In this document: piece after piece, positions 45,001 to 56,493 of the stretch
Layout: every line of letters starts with the position of its first letter
Numbering within the stretch: position 1 is the first letter of the stretch
Assembly (NCBI GenBank): GCA_017506865.1
Contig: JAFCMP010000536.1
Span: 1,116,001-1,180,000 of the forward strand
Direction of reading: 5' to 3'
Origin: Tribonema minus
Lineage: Eukaryota > Sar > Xanthophyceae > Tribonematales > Tribonemataceae
Length of the DNA: 64,000 nt
Translations under genes and position numbers: made by a program
Notes under the pieces: generated by a model
What the model was told of the DNA's origin: nothing
What the model saw: the letters and a program-made list of their open reading frames with translations, nothing else
The model's database searches: none

Positions 45001-45539
45001 CCTTGCCTGCGTGTTTGCCCCCCCCCCCCCTGCTGCTCTTGTTGTTGTTGCCTGTCGTTATTTTTCTTTTCCATTCTGTTCACTGCTGCAGGCTGCAGTC
45101 CTATGAGAGCTGCATGGCAGAGGTGCCACGCGTACAAGGGCATGTGGAAAGTCCCACTGTAGGCAAACATTGCACACGGCCAGCATGTTCTGAAACAGCA
45201 ACGCGCATCAATGTCATGATGTCAGTGCAGCGCAGCAGAGGAGCATGTGCAGAAGTGTTGTCTGATGGGCGCCGCAACTGCACCACCACGCATTCAGCGA
45301 GACATTCAGTGCGATCCATGCCGGCAACCCCAACAGCAGCACGACACTTCAGGCAAGGCCTTCTGCTTTGTAACGCAGTGGTTGCCAGCTCGTCCTCGGA
45401 CGGCAGCGCGCAGATGGCATGCATGCGTGCAGCATATAGTTTATGCTCAGCCACATGGCGAAGTACGTCGCACGCGCCATCATCGCTCCCTGCTCAGATG
45501 GATGGCAGCATAGCAAATCTGGCCATGTACTGTTGTTGA

Positions 45540-45758
45540 GTGAACCAGGCGGGGCTTTACCCGTCAAGGGCCACCACAACAGCATACCGATTTAGTGGTG
45601 CGCCGTCAGTACAGCTTGTGGCCGTAGTTGGTATTGCTTGTGTAGGCGGTAGCTCTGTGGACGTTGTGCATGCCATGGCAACGGCTGATCCGTCTGATGC
45701 ACACACACCTGGGAGTCAGCACAGTCGGCTTGTCCCCACGCATCTGCGCTGGGTGTGA
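45540..45758 (+). other. small open frame conserved between tandem units (copy B)
   Basis: The C-terminal part reads VQLVAVVGIACVGGSSVDVV and ends VPTHLRWV at the stop 45756-45758. The homologous frame in the next unit (46683-46946) reads AQLVAVFGIACVGGGCVNAV and ends VPTHLPWV. Indels between them keep the frame. No family is recognised, and coding status is uncertain. Confidence 0.35.
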
Positions 45759-46301
45759 AAGTAGCGCGACGTGAGTGCTCTTGGCATGAGGCGTTGTTAT
45801 CATTAATTGGCTGCTTTGACAACGTATGGGCAGTTTGACTGGTAGCAGGAATTCTGACGCGATATGAGAATGATCTGACTATGAGAGGGCTTGAACATCC
45901 ATCACGTGTGGTGGGTGAGGGCTGTGAATTTATATTCTTGCTTTAAAGGGAACAGTGTCTTTGTTTTAGGTGAAGTATGAATGTCCTCAACAGGGTCGCT
46001 TATATGCTCCTGCTAAGTTATGCCCCGCAGTCTATGGTTACTCACATGGGTGCCTTGAATTGAGTATCGTGAGTCAGAATGTAGCTACTATTAGGTGTAA
46101 CGATTACCTGTGTGCAGTTCACGCTGTTGGCGTAACGTTCACACACTCAGGTGTGTGTGGCAGATCGGGCTTTCAGTGTTGGCTCTCAGGCCAGGCATTG
46201 CATGCGCAGTTCGTACGCTGGAGGCGTTGACACAGTGCTTTCACAGAGCTTCCACATATGCGCATGCGTGCACCCTGCGCAGTGGCAACCGCTGCGATTG
46301 T

Positions 46302-46344
46302 TCGTGAGATATGTATACATGATATATGTATACATATCTCACGA
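46302..46344. other. hairpin 2 of three homologous hairpins
   Basis: A perfect 19-bp stem (tcgtgagatatgtatacat against its complement) with a 5-nt loop. The outer eight pairs match hairpin 1, and the stem is extended by a different, self-complementary inner part. Confidence 0.88.
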
Positions 46345-46682
46345 TCCTTGCATCTCCTCTCTGCTGCTGTCTGCCCTCCTTGCTGTTGGTGCTGCTGCAA
46401 CTTGCCTGATTTCTGCAGGTGTCAAATGTGCAAGAGTTGCATGGGTCATGTGCCATCTGCACATTGGCAGACTACACGGGGAAGAGCGCGGCGGTCTCCA
46501 CTGGTTTTCAATGAGATGCTCAGTGCGGAACCGTGCTAGCGACCACCACAGCAGCCCACGCTTTAGGCAAGGCCCCATGCCTTGTAACGCCGCGGTTACC
46601 TGCCCATGCTCCGAGGGCAGCTGTGCAGGGCGCATGCATGCGCACAGTGTTTAGTACAATAGGTTGAACGCGCCATCAAAGT

Positions 46683-46946
46683 GTGTGTCAAGATGTTGGC
46701 TGCAGATCGGCTCGGCACACGTACTGTCGTGGAGTGGCTCAGGCGGGATCTTACCCGTTCAGCGCCATCATGGCAGCGTACCGACGTCGTGTGGCGTCGC
46801 CGGCACAGCTTGTGGCTGTGTTTGGAATTGCTTGTGTAGGCGGTGGCTGTGTGAACGCTGTGCATGCCACGGCTACGGCTGATCCATGCGGTGCACCTGG
46901 GAGTCAGCACAGCTGGCCTGTCCCCACGCATCTGCCCTGGGTGTGA
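46683..46946 (+). other. small open frame conserved between tandem units (copy C)
   Basis: Homologue of the frame ending at 45758, with matching stop position and in-frame indels. It is Val/Ala/Gly-rich with several Cys. No recognised domain. Confidence 0.35.
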
Positions 46947-47529
46947 AAGTAGCGCGGCGTGATTGCTCATGGGATGAGGCGTTACTGCTGTTGGTAATCT
47001 GCTTGACAACAAATGGCCCGCTTGTTTGCTAGCAGGAGCTTTTGACGCTACATGAAAATGACAAGCATCTGACACAGGCTTGAAAAGTCCATTAAGTACA
47101 GTTTTGAAGTGTTATAACTACTCTGAATGTTATCATTTCAGCTAAAGTATCAATTTCAGCAACAGGGTCGCATATAGTCTATGCAGGCACCACATGCTCC
47201 TGCTATGTTGTGTCCCGCAGTCTATGGTGACATACACTTGTGGTTCAGGTTGAGCACTTCCTCACCTTGACACATGAGTGCTTTGAATCATGTATTGGTC
47301 TACTTCTATGTGTAAAGATGCAGTAGGTGTAACAATCACCCCTGTGCAGTTCGCGTCGTTGGCTTCACTTTCACGCACTCAGGTGCGTGTGGCAGATCGG
47401 GCTGTTAGTGTTGGCTCTCAGGCTAAGCATGTGCAGTTCGTACGCTGGAGGCGTTGACACAGTGCTTTCACAGAGCTTCCACATGTGCGCATGCGTGCAC
47501 CCTGCGCAGTGGCAACCGCTGCGATTGTT

Positions 47530-47555
47530 CGTGAGATACTTATACATATCTCACG
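47530..47555. other. hairpin 3 of three homologous hairpins
   Basis: cgtgagata and tatctcacg form a 9-bp stem around an 8-nt loop. The outer stem is the same as in hairpins 1 and 2. Confidence 0.82.
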
Positions 47556-47760
47556 GCCCTTGCATTTCCTCTCCAATGCTGTTCTCCCTTATTGCTTTTG
47601 GTGCTGCTGCATCTTGTCTGGCTCTACGTGGCTGCAGGTGTCAGCTTTTCAAGACATGCACAAGTTATGTGACAAGGACATGGGGGTACGCAAAAGTGTT
47701 GATGGCTGGAAGCTGGTAGCTTCATCTTTTGGCTGCGGCCCTGGAGATGTAGCTTGAAGC

Positions 47761-48224
47761 AACCAGCTTTAGTGACATATGGGGGGTCGCCCAAGTACTG
47801 TTCATCGGTGCAGCACTTCAAATAGACACTGCCATCTAACCACATTTCATGGGCAATGGGCACTGCGGACTGGCGTGTCATTCATGTGCTTCGCTTGCGT
47901 CACACTGTTCTGCCTCTGTTGAGATGAAGCATGTGCCGCAGTTCAGGATACTGCTTCCATTTGTTCTAATCTGATGTGCGTGTATGAGATCTGTGTGCGA
48001 CGCCTCACAGCTTGCCCCGTGTTGTATGTGACATTACAACAGGTGCTTTCACAATGCTCGCATAGTTGGCAAGTGATCCTCATTGAGCCGGGGCCAAGCA
48101 TTGCATGACTTGACAATTTGTGACTGTATGTGTTGACACAACAGCAGTAACGCACTTGCTACGCAGTGCGAGCAAACCTGCATGATTACTTTTCCACACA
48201 ATGATCATCGATGTAAGAGTGGAA
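47761..48224. other. gene-free spacer
   Basis: No exon or repeat is recognised between the tandem units and the ankyrin remnant. Confidence 0.4.
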
Positions 48225-48660
48225 CTGGATTTGCTTCATCACAGATGGCTGCACCCGTCCGTCTGCCAAAATGCCGCACTGGGTGGGCACCTGGAGGTGC
48301 TGCAGTGGGCATATGCGAACGTGTGGCCCTGAGACCTGGTCCAGTGGACACGCAGCAGTGCAATCCGCCGCGGTCATCTCGAGACGCTGCAGTGGGCCCG
48401 TCCCCACAATTGCCCATGGGGCACGACAACCTGCACCGGTGCCGCCTACAGCGGACGCCTCAACATACTGTTTTGGGCCCGCACCACATGGGATGAAATC
48501 ACATGTAGCTTGGCCGCGCACGGCGGACACCTTGATATTCTGCAGTGCGCCTGGGCAAACTGGTGCCCGTGGGACGACGTTACGTGCGCCAATGCCGAGC
48601 ACGGCCACCTCGCAGTGCTCAACAATGTTGGCCACTTGCGTTATGGCGGTGGCAGGGCAG
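48225..48660 (+). pseudogene. ankyrin-repeat gene remnant with several frameshifts
   Basis: Ankyrin units are readable only by changing frame: CQNAALGGHLEVLQWAYAN, then RRGHLETLQWARPHNCPWG, SGRLNILFWART, then LAAHGGHLDILQCAWANWCP and AEHGHLAVLNN. The CPW/GHL pattern is that of the giant-virus/algal ankyrin family seen at 13-15 kb. At least two indels and an in-frame TGA break it. No start exon is visible. It is closest in style to, but clearly distinct from, the gene at 13 kb. Confidence 0.8.
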
Positions 48661-49855
48661 GCATTTCGGCGCATCCTTGCAGCCGCTGTTTGTTTGCATG
48701 ATACTGCGCAGCTGCAACAGCTGAGCTAGACATTGGTGCAGCCGCTCTAAGTATTTAAGCATGGCAGCGGCTGTGCCTCGTGTACATTGTCTTTATCATT
48801 TCAAGTCGGCACAGAGCGCACGTGCCTCCCACGCCGCGCGCCGCGTGTGTCCACTCGCGCCGCGTGTGTCCACTCGAAATTGCAAAGGTCGTGGGCGACC
48901 TGCACAGCCATCGAGCGGCGCAGGAGCTGCAGCAGCTGCAGCAGCAGGGCAGCGCGCTTGCAGCTCGAGCGTCTTCTCAAACAGGTCACCTTGCAGGCCA
49001 CGGGGGCAGCGTCCGACCCAGAGTCTGCAGCGTTGCCGAGGGTCGTGCCGCAACTGGCAGCGGCTTCTGTCGCGTCACAACGCGCCGTGGCAACAGGCTC
49101 CGTTGAGTTTATGCACGCGCTGACGAGCAATCTGGCACGCCCCCAGGGTGGTGCATCAGAAAAGCGCACGAAAGGAGGTGGCCGCGTTGGTGTAGATGAA
49201 TTGTGTAATTGCATGCGCTTTTATCTATGGAGGCCCACCCCAATAGGTTCTTGCGGTACACGTGGCAGCTGCTTAGGAGAGGGGGGCGGGGGATGGATTG
49301 TACGCGCTTGGCTGTGCCGTTGCAGCACTGATGATGTGCGACCTGTTGTGCTGGCGGCTTGCGCAATAGCATGCGTCAAGTTTGTGGCAAGTTCGCTGAC
49401 ATGCGTTCTTGTGCAAGACAGCACTGCTTTGACGAACAATCGCTTTGTTTGCAGAAATCCTGCTTTCTCTGCAAAAACACACAGGATTGCAAGCTAACCC
49501 AGGTTAGGCGCTGTAGCTTGTGGCACACCTAGGTGAGCTCAGGTATGACACCTGGATGAGCTTATATACTATGTCGTGCCTTCAATTTCACACAGCGCTG
49601 CGTATGCTGGCTTTCTCCTGCCTTTGTGATAATTTGGGAGTTGGCACATAAAAGTACTCCACACAAATCTGTACTGTGTGAAGTCTTGTGCAGAATCCTA
49701 TGAAGATGCATTGAATTGCAATCTGGTGCTTTCAAGTTTCAAGCAACTGTTTCTGCACAAAATGCGGTGTTTCTTTATGACCCCAGCATGTTTCAACAAT
49801 TGTGAGCATCGTATTCTTGCACTAAATTACTTTTACTACTTTCGCTTCGCAAGGG
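48661..49855. other. region with coding-like but frame-broken sequence, no gene called
   Basis: Around 48880-49140 two plus-strand frames hold Gln/Ala-rich helical sequence (AAQELQQLQQQGSALAARAS, then in the other frame LLKQVTLQATGAASD and LPRVVPQLAAASVASQRA) that would read continuously after a frame change. This may be a decayed coiled-coil tail of the ankyrin remnant. Nothing is recognised in 49200-49855. Confidence 0.35.
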
Positions 49856-49991
49856 GCACTATGTACTTTTTATTAGTTCTCGCTCAGGGCGCGAAAAAGC
49901 CCAGATGATTGGCATCTAGCTGCACTATGTACTTTTTATTAATATTCGCTCAGGGCGCGAAAAAGCCCAGATGAATGGCATCTAGCTTGAA
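49856..49991. repeat. 66-bp tandem duplication in a 3' UTR
   Basis: gcactatgtactttttatta, ctcagggcgcgaaaaagccc and gcatctagct occur at 49856-49921 and again from 49922. The second copy belongs to the right inverted-repeat arm. The minus strand reads aataaaaagtacat, a possible poly(A) region of the ankyrin gene. Confidence 0.9.
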
Positions 49992-50120
49992 GCTTGCTGT
50001 ACGGAATCTGCATGTCGTGTGACTTTTGAAAGTGTCTCAACGACAACCACTCAAACGCCGCCGCCGCCAAATGGCATCTCGGGATCCTCCCGTCCGTCCT
50101 CCTCCATGTGCCCCCCCCCC
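49926..50120 (-). repeat. right arm of inverted repeat (source copy: 3' end of the ankyrin gene)
   Basis: Reverse complement of 44321-44514. It covers the last coding bases (stop at 50051-50053) and ~125 bp of 3' UTR, and its outer edge is the C10 run at 50111-50120. Confidence 0.92.
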
Positions 50121-53100
50121 CTGGATTCTGCCATGTGTGTCATGACACGGCCAGAGTATGCCATGTGGAGCGCTGCCGACAGTGCCGAGCGCAAGCGCGC
50201 CAGGGCGATGCCCTTAAGAGCTTTAGGGCGCGCTCCTCCGGGCACTGACATCCTGCTGGCATACTCCGTCGCCACAGCCTCCAGCAGCTTACGCCCCTGC
50301 TCCCCGATGCTGCCAATGTACTAATATGACATTTTGACATGTATTGACTGCTTTCATCAGTGTTGAATTGCCCCGCTCTTGTCTTGATGTGTAGCTGCCT
50401 TCTCACGTTGAGAGCGCAGGGCGGCTGCCGGTGCTGATTGTGCAGCCCGTACATTGTGTCAATTGTGACTGGCTTGGCTCCTTGTGCTTTCTTGACATGG
50501 AACACTTTGAGCCCAGGGACAGTCCTGGTTACTGTGTTTGTCTTAAGCATCAGAATGCAGGTTGCCACAGCCTATGAGTCTGTTTGTGCTTCAAGAAGCC
50601 CCAAGGGGACGCACAAGCATTGGATAATGAGCAATGAACGTTGGTGCCAGCAGCGAGCAGAGCATGCAGTCAGAGCAGCTACGCGTTGTGCCTGAAACAT
50701 GGGCGTTGAACATCCTGTTTCATACTATTTTCTGCACGAGCTCATCCTTGTGATAAGTTCCTGACCTGACCTTGCACAACGGTACTTGAGCCTCAACTCC
50801 ACCGTCGTCTCTGGAACATCATTGTGACGTGAAGATGATGACTCGTCTACACATCCTCAGCACCTCTGAGTCGCGCGCATGTGCAAGGGCAGCCCAGCGC
50901 GTGCAGCTGCTGCATCCAGTGCTGCGCGCTCCGCGGCGGCGCGGATGAGGGCTGCTGCGACCGGCCTCGGACGAGCGCGCACTCCGCGGATGTCCATCGG
51001 CCCCACTGGCACGCAAGGTCCGACACCATGCGCACCACGCCGCTCGCGTTCAAGTCCTTGACCTGGCACACGATGAGCGCAGCTCCATCACGGGTCAGCC
51101 CCCATCTCGTTCTGCGGCCACTGGATCCTGGCCTGTTATGCGGGCAGCGCAGAAACCGAGTCCTGCGCGTACGCCGCAGCGGCAGCACCCATGATACGTT
51201 GCAGATGCTGCTGCGTTAAAGTCTGAAATGCGCCAACGCTGCGGAGCCATGTCAGCTGCTCGGTTGCGCTGTGCCTGATGGCGTCGTCGCCTGACCTAGT
51301 GGCAGAACACGCCAGTGGCGCCTACTTCTGCAAAAGATCAAGTCGATAACGAGCAGTGCGGGGAATGGGCAGGCGGGCTGCGTGTGCAACCACTGTAGCA
51401 GGCTGAGACTGGCAAATCCGGCAGCGATGGGCGCACTTTTGGGCGTGAAGGACGCCAGCTCGGGGGCAACATCAAACCTGCTGAGCGCGACAACAAACTT
51501 TTCCTGCCCATACTGGATGGCCGTGTCCATCAGCGTGCATAGGCTTTCTGTGGTGTCAGGGGGCAGCATCCTAATGAAGAGGAACTCGTCTGTGCACGCA
51601 GCGCGGAAAGGGACCGCAACCTCCCCTTTGAAGGCATTGAAGTCTGCCAAACTGAATGTGGCTGTGATGTCCTGCTGCGCGAGCTGCCGTCCCTCTGTGT
51701 ACAGCCAGCAAAACGCGTCAAAGTGACCGTAACGCGCGCACTTGAAGGCCAGCATTGTGAGCAGCACCGGCGGCAGCTGCACTTCCCCCCTTTTCAAAGT
51801 TGCGGTGTTAAACACCCACCGCAGCAGTTTGAGGGCTTCGGGGCGCTCCCTCACTCCAATTGCGCGCAACGCCATCACCGGCAGTACCCACGTTTGCTGC
51901 GCGCGCCACGCTGACCGCTGTAACAGGCTCTGGTGCCACTGGTCGAGCGCTGCCTTGCAGCAGCGCTCGGCACCGCCGATCAGCACATTGCCGTCCACCG
52001 TCAGCCCCGCATCCATGGCTGCCCGAATCACGTCACAGGAGAGCTCCGCACAGCCCACCTGGACCATGGCGCGCGGGCTGTTGTTGAGAAGTTGGCTGAG
52101 CTCGCGGTCCTGAGAGCGAGCCGATCAACACATGCAGCAAGATGCATCTGTAGATGAGCGTTGCAGCTGTAATGACTCTAAGGAACACTGTTGTGCATAC
52201 AGGTGGCAATCGTAGCAGTAGCGGTAGCGCGGCGGTGGTGGTGTGCTTTGCCAGTGTACACAGGCATGAGGCTGTCGCGAGCACAGCGAGCGACCAATAT
52301 GCACGTTGCAAAAAAATTAGAACCAGCCTCACATACAGACCACTCACACTGTCGAATCTAGCAAGCGTAGCATCCAACAGTTGGCATTGGCACGAGCTTT
52401 TGAACGTCATGGTTGTGACCATTATCACAACAGGAGCGAATGAAATGTCCTGGAAGCAATCAGAATCACCTTTGTTGTACCTTGATGTGGAAGGCCTCAC
52501 CTTGTGCGCATCAGCGAGGTTCGCCAGTGCAAATCAAATTGCAGATTCTGAATGTCTTGTTGGACCCTTGCCTGGTGCGCGATCGATCACTTTCTCGGCA
52601 GCTGCCTGCAGGTCTGCCTCTGATCACATTGCTGAACAAGTCTGACAGACTTGTGCTGAATACCTTCACCACCAACACCCTTAATTTTAAGGCATCAAAC
52701 GGCACCACAACATCGGATTCCACGACTTTGTGAGCACAACAGAGACGGCATGCACATGCAGTGGTCAAGAGCGGCATCTCCATTGTCTGTTGCACTCACA
52801 TTGATCCTCCAGCGTGCTGGCAGAGAGGCGATACCAGCCGGTGGAGGGCTGGGCAGGATGGCTTGCATGTGCAGGGCCATGCGAAAGACCAAGTCCGAGT
52901 GCAGCACGGCGCTGACCGATGTTCGGCAGAGCCACACACAGTCAGAGCCACCGCTACTGTCGCCGCCGCCGTCGCTGATGCTGCTGCTGCTGCCTCCACA
53001 CAGCAACTCCTTTGTGTAAGCCGCACGCAAGCCCCTGCTTACGCTCGCCACAGGCAGCCAATACCCTCGCCCCAGCATCTCCCACACTGCCCTGCCGGAT

Positions 53101-53838
53101 TCAGATGTGAGCACAGCACCGGCGGTGGCAGGAGGGGTGGGGGGAGCCAGGCGTCGGCGCTGTGCAGGGCCTCTGGCATCGTGCGTGTCTTCATCAAACC
53201 CCGGCGTACTAGGGTGTCTGCACAGCTGTTCCTTTCCCTCTGTGGTGAGTTCAGCCCGCTCACTGCCGGACTGCCCTGCGCTGGCCCTCATACTGATCAC
53301 ACCTCCATGCACGAAAACCAGCATCGGCTCCAGCCGGTCCGCAAAGGGCTTAGCAGGCCGTGAGCTCGAAGATGCGTCGCACGCGGCCTTCAGTGCCGTC
53401 AGTATGCGTTCCGCATTGTCCAGTTCCATCGCCACGTGAGGCTGAACAACTGGCTGCTGCGCGTTGATGCCGCCGTCTGCAGATGGGGCAAAGGCCAGGG
53501 TCTGAGTGCTTCTGTACAACAACAACAAAATACATTTCCTCAAGCTCGAGGTCTTGCAAAAAGTTACCCCGGAACAAATTGACACACAAACGCTCCAAGA
53601 AGGCTGCGAGGCTGGGTGCATACTGCGGAAGTTGTGGTATGCAGCGCATACATGTAAGGCTGCTTTGGCGTTGCTGCGTCTCGGCACCCTGAATTCAAAG
53701 AAACCTCCCTCACCTCCTCGAGGCAGCCCGTCGAGCCAGGGGTGCTTCTCCCGCAGCCTGTTGACGCCGGTGGCCACCATCATGAGCAAGTGGCGGATGT
53801 GATCCTCGTCGCACGATGCATTGGTGCGGTTTGCCATC
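50051..53838 (-). CDS. F-box-like/ankyrin-type protein, several exons (borders partly uncertain)
   Basis: Minus-strand exons supported: 53838-about 53715 (MANRTNASCDEDHIRHLLMM, ending before GTGAGG); about 53512-52800, with SGRAVWEMLGRGYWLPVASV then SRGLRAAYTKELL, an F-box-like W-x-x-V-a-x-V-S-R pattern; 52109-about 51330, starting DRELSQLLNNSP after CTCTCAG, with degenerate ankyrin units (LAFKCARYGHFDAFCWLYTE, FASLSLLQWLHTQ); and a last exon 50309-50051 (IGEQGRKLLEAVATEYASRM to stop). The junction between the first two exons does not fit in phase with the borders I picked, and one or more exons in 50850-51250 are possible but unresolved. Function is unknown; the architecture resembles the 13-kb gene. 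Its 3' end has an inverted copy at 44.3 kb. Confidence 0.65.
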
Positions 53839-54767
53839 CCCCTGCAGTAAGTGCTAGATCCTAAGCGAGCAATTTGCTTTTTCATCAAAAGATTCTTGTT
53901 GAAGTTGATGTGAAGTAAGAAGCACGGGAAAAATGACAGTTGAAGCCAGGTCCGATGAAAGTGTGCACTGCAGCTGTTAGCATGCACAGGAGGCGGAGGT
54001 GCCGTTACTGTATGCAGTGCGGCCAAACTAAGTACTGGAAGCAGCAGTATGCAGTATATCCAGACTGAGAACCAGCACCAGGCGGTATGTCAAAAAGCGC
54101 ATGGCGGATAGCCCAGAGAATTAGATCACCAGGCATAACATCGCACTTCATTCGGATAGTTTCCTTTCTGATTGGGTATGCTTGCTAAGATACCCTCATC
54201 CTCTCGACTTTCTGCGCGTGTGTGCGCTGCTGTAACCGCAGGTGCCCGCGGGGCAGGCGGGCTGGCAGCTGGCGCGAGAGAGGTGACTGCATCCAATCTT
54301 CACGTCGTGGGCACTGAGTCCCGTCTCAGTTCATATCTCGAGCCCATGGCCCCATACGGCAGGATGCTCATGGATACTGTTCAACCGGGTTATCGGCTGC
54401 GACTCTGTGATCGTGGCCTGCGAGGGCTCTCGACAGTCGGTAACCTTGGTCGAGCAGCGGGTCCGCGGTGAGCTCGCTGATGCGTGTTGTTGAGGTAGGC
54501 ATATTTGTACTATGCGACCTAGCGAAGGCCTGTCGCTACAAGCAGCGCTGCACATGTGCTTGGCGTGTACACCTATATACCGCTTGCGTTGTGATGGACC
54601 TTGCTGTAGAATTCCATGGCTTCATTTGCTTTGTCACAGTAGCTGGTACTGTAATGCTGTAGTCTACGTTAGCAACATGCGCTGATAAGTGTACTGTACA
54701 CTTGTGGCTTTGTTGACATGATACAAGTACATTTATGAATGAACCCATCACCTGTGGTTATCCTAGG
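53839..54767. other. region without a recognised gene
   Basis: A plus-strand frame at 54172-54471 is open but has no domain. The promoter of the minus-strand ankyrin gene should lie near 53850-54100. Confidence 0.4.
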
Positions 54768-55422
54768 ATTTTTGGCGGAGTTCATGTTGCGGTGGAGGTG
54801 TACGAGTGTGGCAGCGCCAAGGAGTCTGACGCTATCTGCTACGGCATGTGGCCCGCCGAGAAGTCAAAACTCTGCATCCCACGCAAAGCTCGCGCTGTTG
54901 CTGGCACAAACGACACTGAATCCTCGCACATGAACTACATCATGCAGAGCGCCTGTAGCCCAGCTCATTCGAATCAGTGCCGTGCGGCGTTTGCATGCGC
55001 TGGCTGTCCGCGTGCACCTTGCCTACTTGGGCCCTGCCAGACTGCTGCTGCTGCGCAGAGCGCTGCTGCGCATGGACTTGACGCCGAGCCGCATCGTACT
55101 GGTGGACGAGGACAGGGCGGTGGTGGATGCGCCACTGCGCTTGACGCTGAGCCGCATTGTGCTGGAGGACGAGGACAGGGTGGTGGTGGATGCGGCCCTC
55201 ACACGCGCGGCGATGGAGCGCTGCTCAGTGCAGCTGGAGATGGCGGTGAGCCCCATGCGGCACGCGCATGACAGCGCGACCGCTGCTGCTGAGCCTTCTG
55301 TCGCTTCGCTAGCTGCACGCCATGGCACGCCTCAGAGCAGTATCTTGTACCTTAGAGCAGTAGCCGGTTCTGCTGCTCTGCCTCCGACAACGCCATATGG
55401 CCAGAGCCTGGGCAAACGCTGA
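54768..55422 (+). CDS. possible exons of an unrecognised protein
   Basis: After a tatcctag acceptor-like site, the plus frame reads IFGGVHVAVEVYECGSAKES then DAICYGMWPAEKSKLC, a plausible globular exon. From about 55000 another frame reads a two-copy, 63-bp in-frame repeat, LTPSRIVLVDEDRAVVDAPL and LTLSRIVLEDEDRVVVDAAL, followed by TRAAMERCSVQLEMA. The frame change between the two implies an intron or an indel. No family is recognised. Confidence 0.35.
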
Positions 55423-56129
55423 GCTAGGTGCCAGCAGAGCCTGCTGTACCGCTCGCGGTCAGCACATTCCTGTCCCTCGCTCACTTGAATGGTCTCAGAG
55501 TTCAGTGCGATGCACCGCTTGCGCAGTCATGCGTGGTCTGGCGCTGCTGAACATGACCACAAGCGAGTGCAATGCACACCGCGCTTTGCTGTGCTTACGC
55601 ACAAGCAGCAACGGCAAATGACGAAGCGAGTCGCACCGCCGACGCGGCAGCAGCAGCGCCGCCAACGCCGGCAGCAGCGGCTCATCAGACAAACGCTGAG
55701 GCATGGCGTGCGTAACATGCCCAGAGCAGCTGAGTGGTGGCAATATTCGCTTCACCATTAAACGCCGAGGGCCCACCCAAGGGGCACATCGCATACTACG
55801 CTCATTACACGTCGTCGTGCTCTCTTGTCAGCGCTCCGCAACCTCTTCCGTTCTCTCGTGCAGCGCATTCCGGCTAACCCTAACTCTAATCCAACACTAC
55901 ATCTATCTCTAAGCGGCGGCGGAGTCAACGCCATGCTCATCAATGCAGTGCAGTGCGCCGCAGCGTGCTGTCCTTGCCAACAGCTTGAACTTGGTGGAGA
56001 CGCGACGCCTGCCGCCGTCATTGCTATCGCACGGCACACATTTCTACGCTTCTGCCACCCGCGGTGCTTGCGTTGTACGATAAAGCCTGCTTTCCAACGC
56101 GCCACTGCGCTGCGCGTTCTGCCCCGCAG

Positions 56130-56493
56130 TGCTGCCAGCGACAGCGGCGGCGGTAGCAGCGGCAGCGCAGGCACCATCACGTGGCGCCACACGGCATGCG
56201 TGGCATGCCTGGAGCCGCAAGGCGCCGCACCGTGGCACTACTGCCACATGTGCGGCGTGCACATCCACGTCAAATGCGCGGCAGAGGTGGCGCACAGGCA
56301 GAAGCGCGGTGACGACGGCGGCGCAGGCAGCGGCGGCAGCCGCGGCGGCGGTGGCGGCGGATGCGGCGGCGGCGGCGGCATCGGCGGTGGCGGCAGCGCC
56401 GTCGCGTGTGACTACAGGTGCAACAGTGCCTTCCGTATTGTGCGCAGCAGTCGCGATCAGTGCAACTCTTTCCCGCCTGCTCAAACAGTCTAA
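56130..56493 (+). CDS. possible exon with a DC1/PHD-like zinc-binding motif (copy 1)
   Basis: After an acceptor tctgccccgcag, a Ser/Gly-rich lead is followed by RHTACVACLEPQGAAPWHYC then HMCGVHIHVKCA, i.e. CX2C, W-x-Y-C-x2-C-x-V-x2-H-x2-C. This resembles the first half of DC1/C1-like or PHD zinc modules. The rest of the open frame is Gly-rich low complexity and probably intron. Partner exons are not resolved. Confidence 0.4.

Larger units (their letters stand above)
43840..47760. repeat. three diverged tandem copies of a ~1.2-kb unit
   Basis: Landmarks recur in order: ttcaggcaaggc-like (43888, 45350, 46563), ttgcttgtgtaggcggt (44164, 45638, 46830), and a gtgagat/atctcac hairpin (44975, 46302, 47530). 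Unit lengths are about 1.46 kb and 1.2 kb. The first unit is longer because it contains the inverted-repeat insertion at 44321-44514. The copies differ by many substitutions and indels, so this is an old duplication. No gene product is recognised. Confidence 0.85.

Noticed and set aside
49678..49908. Small plus-strand frame ending in LVLAQGAKKPR, similar to a frame near 44500
   Set aside because: The similarity is due to the inverted-repeat 3' UTR arms, not to a shared protein.
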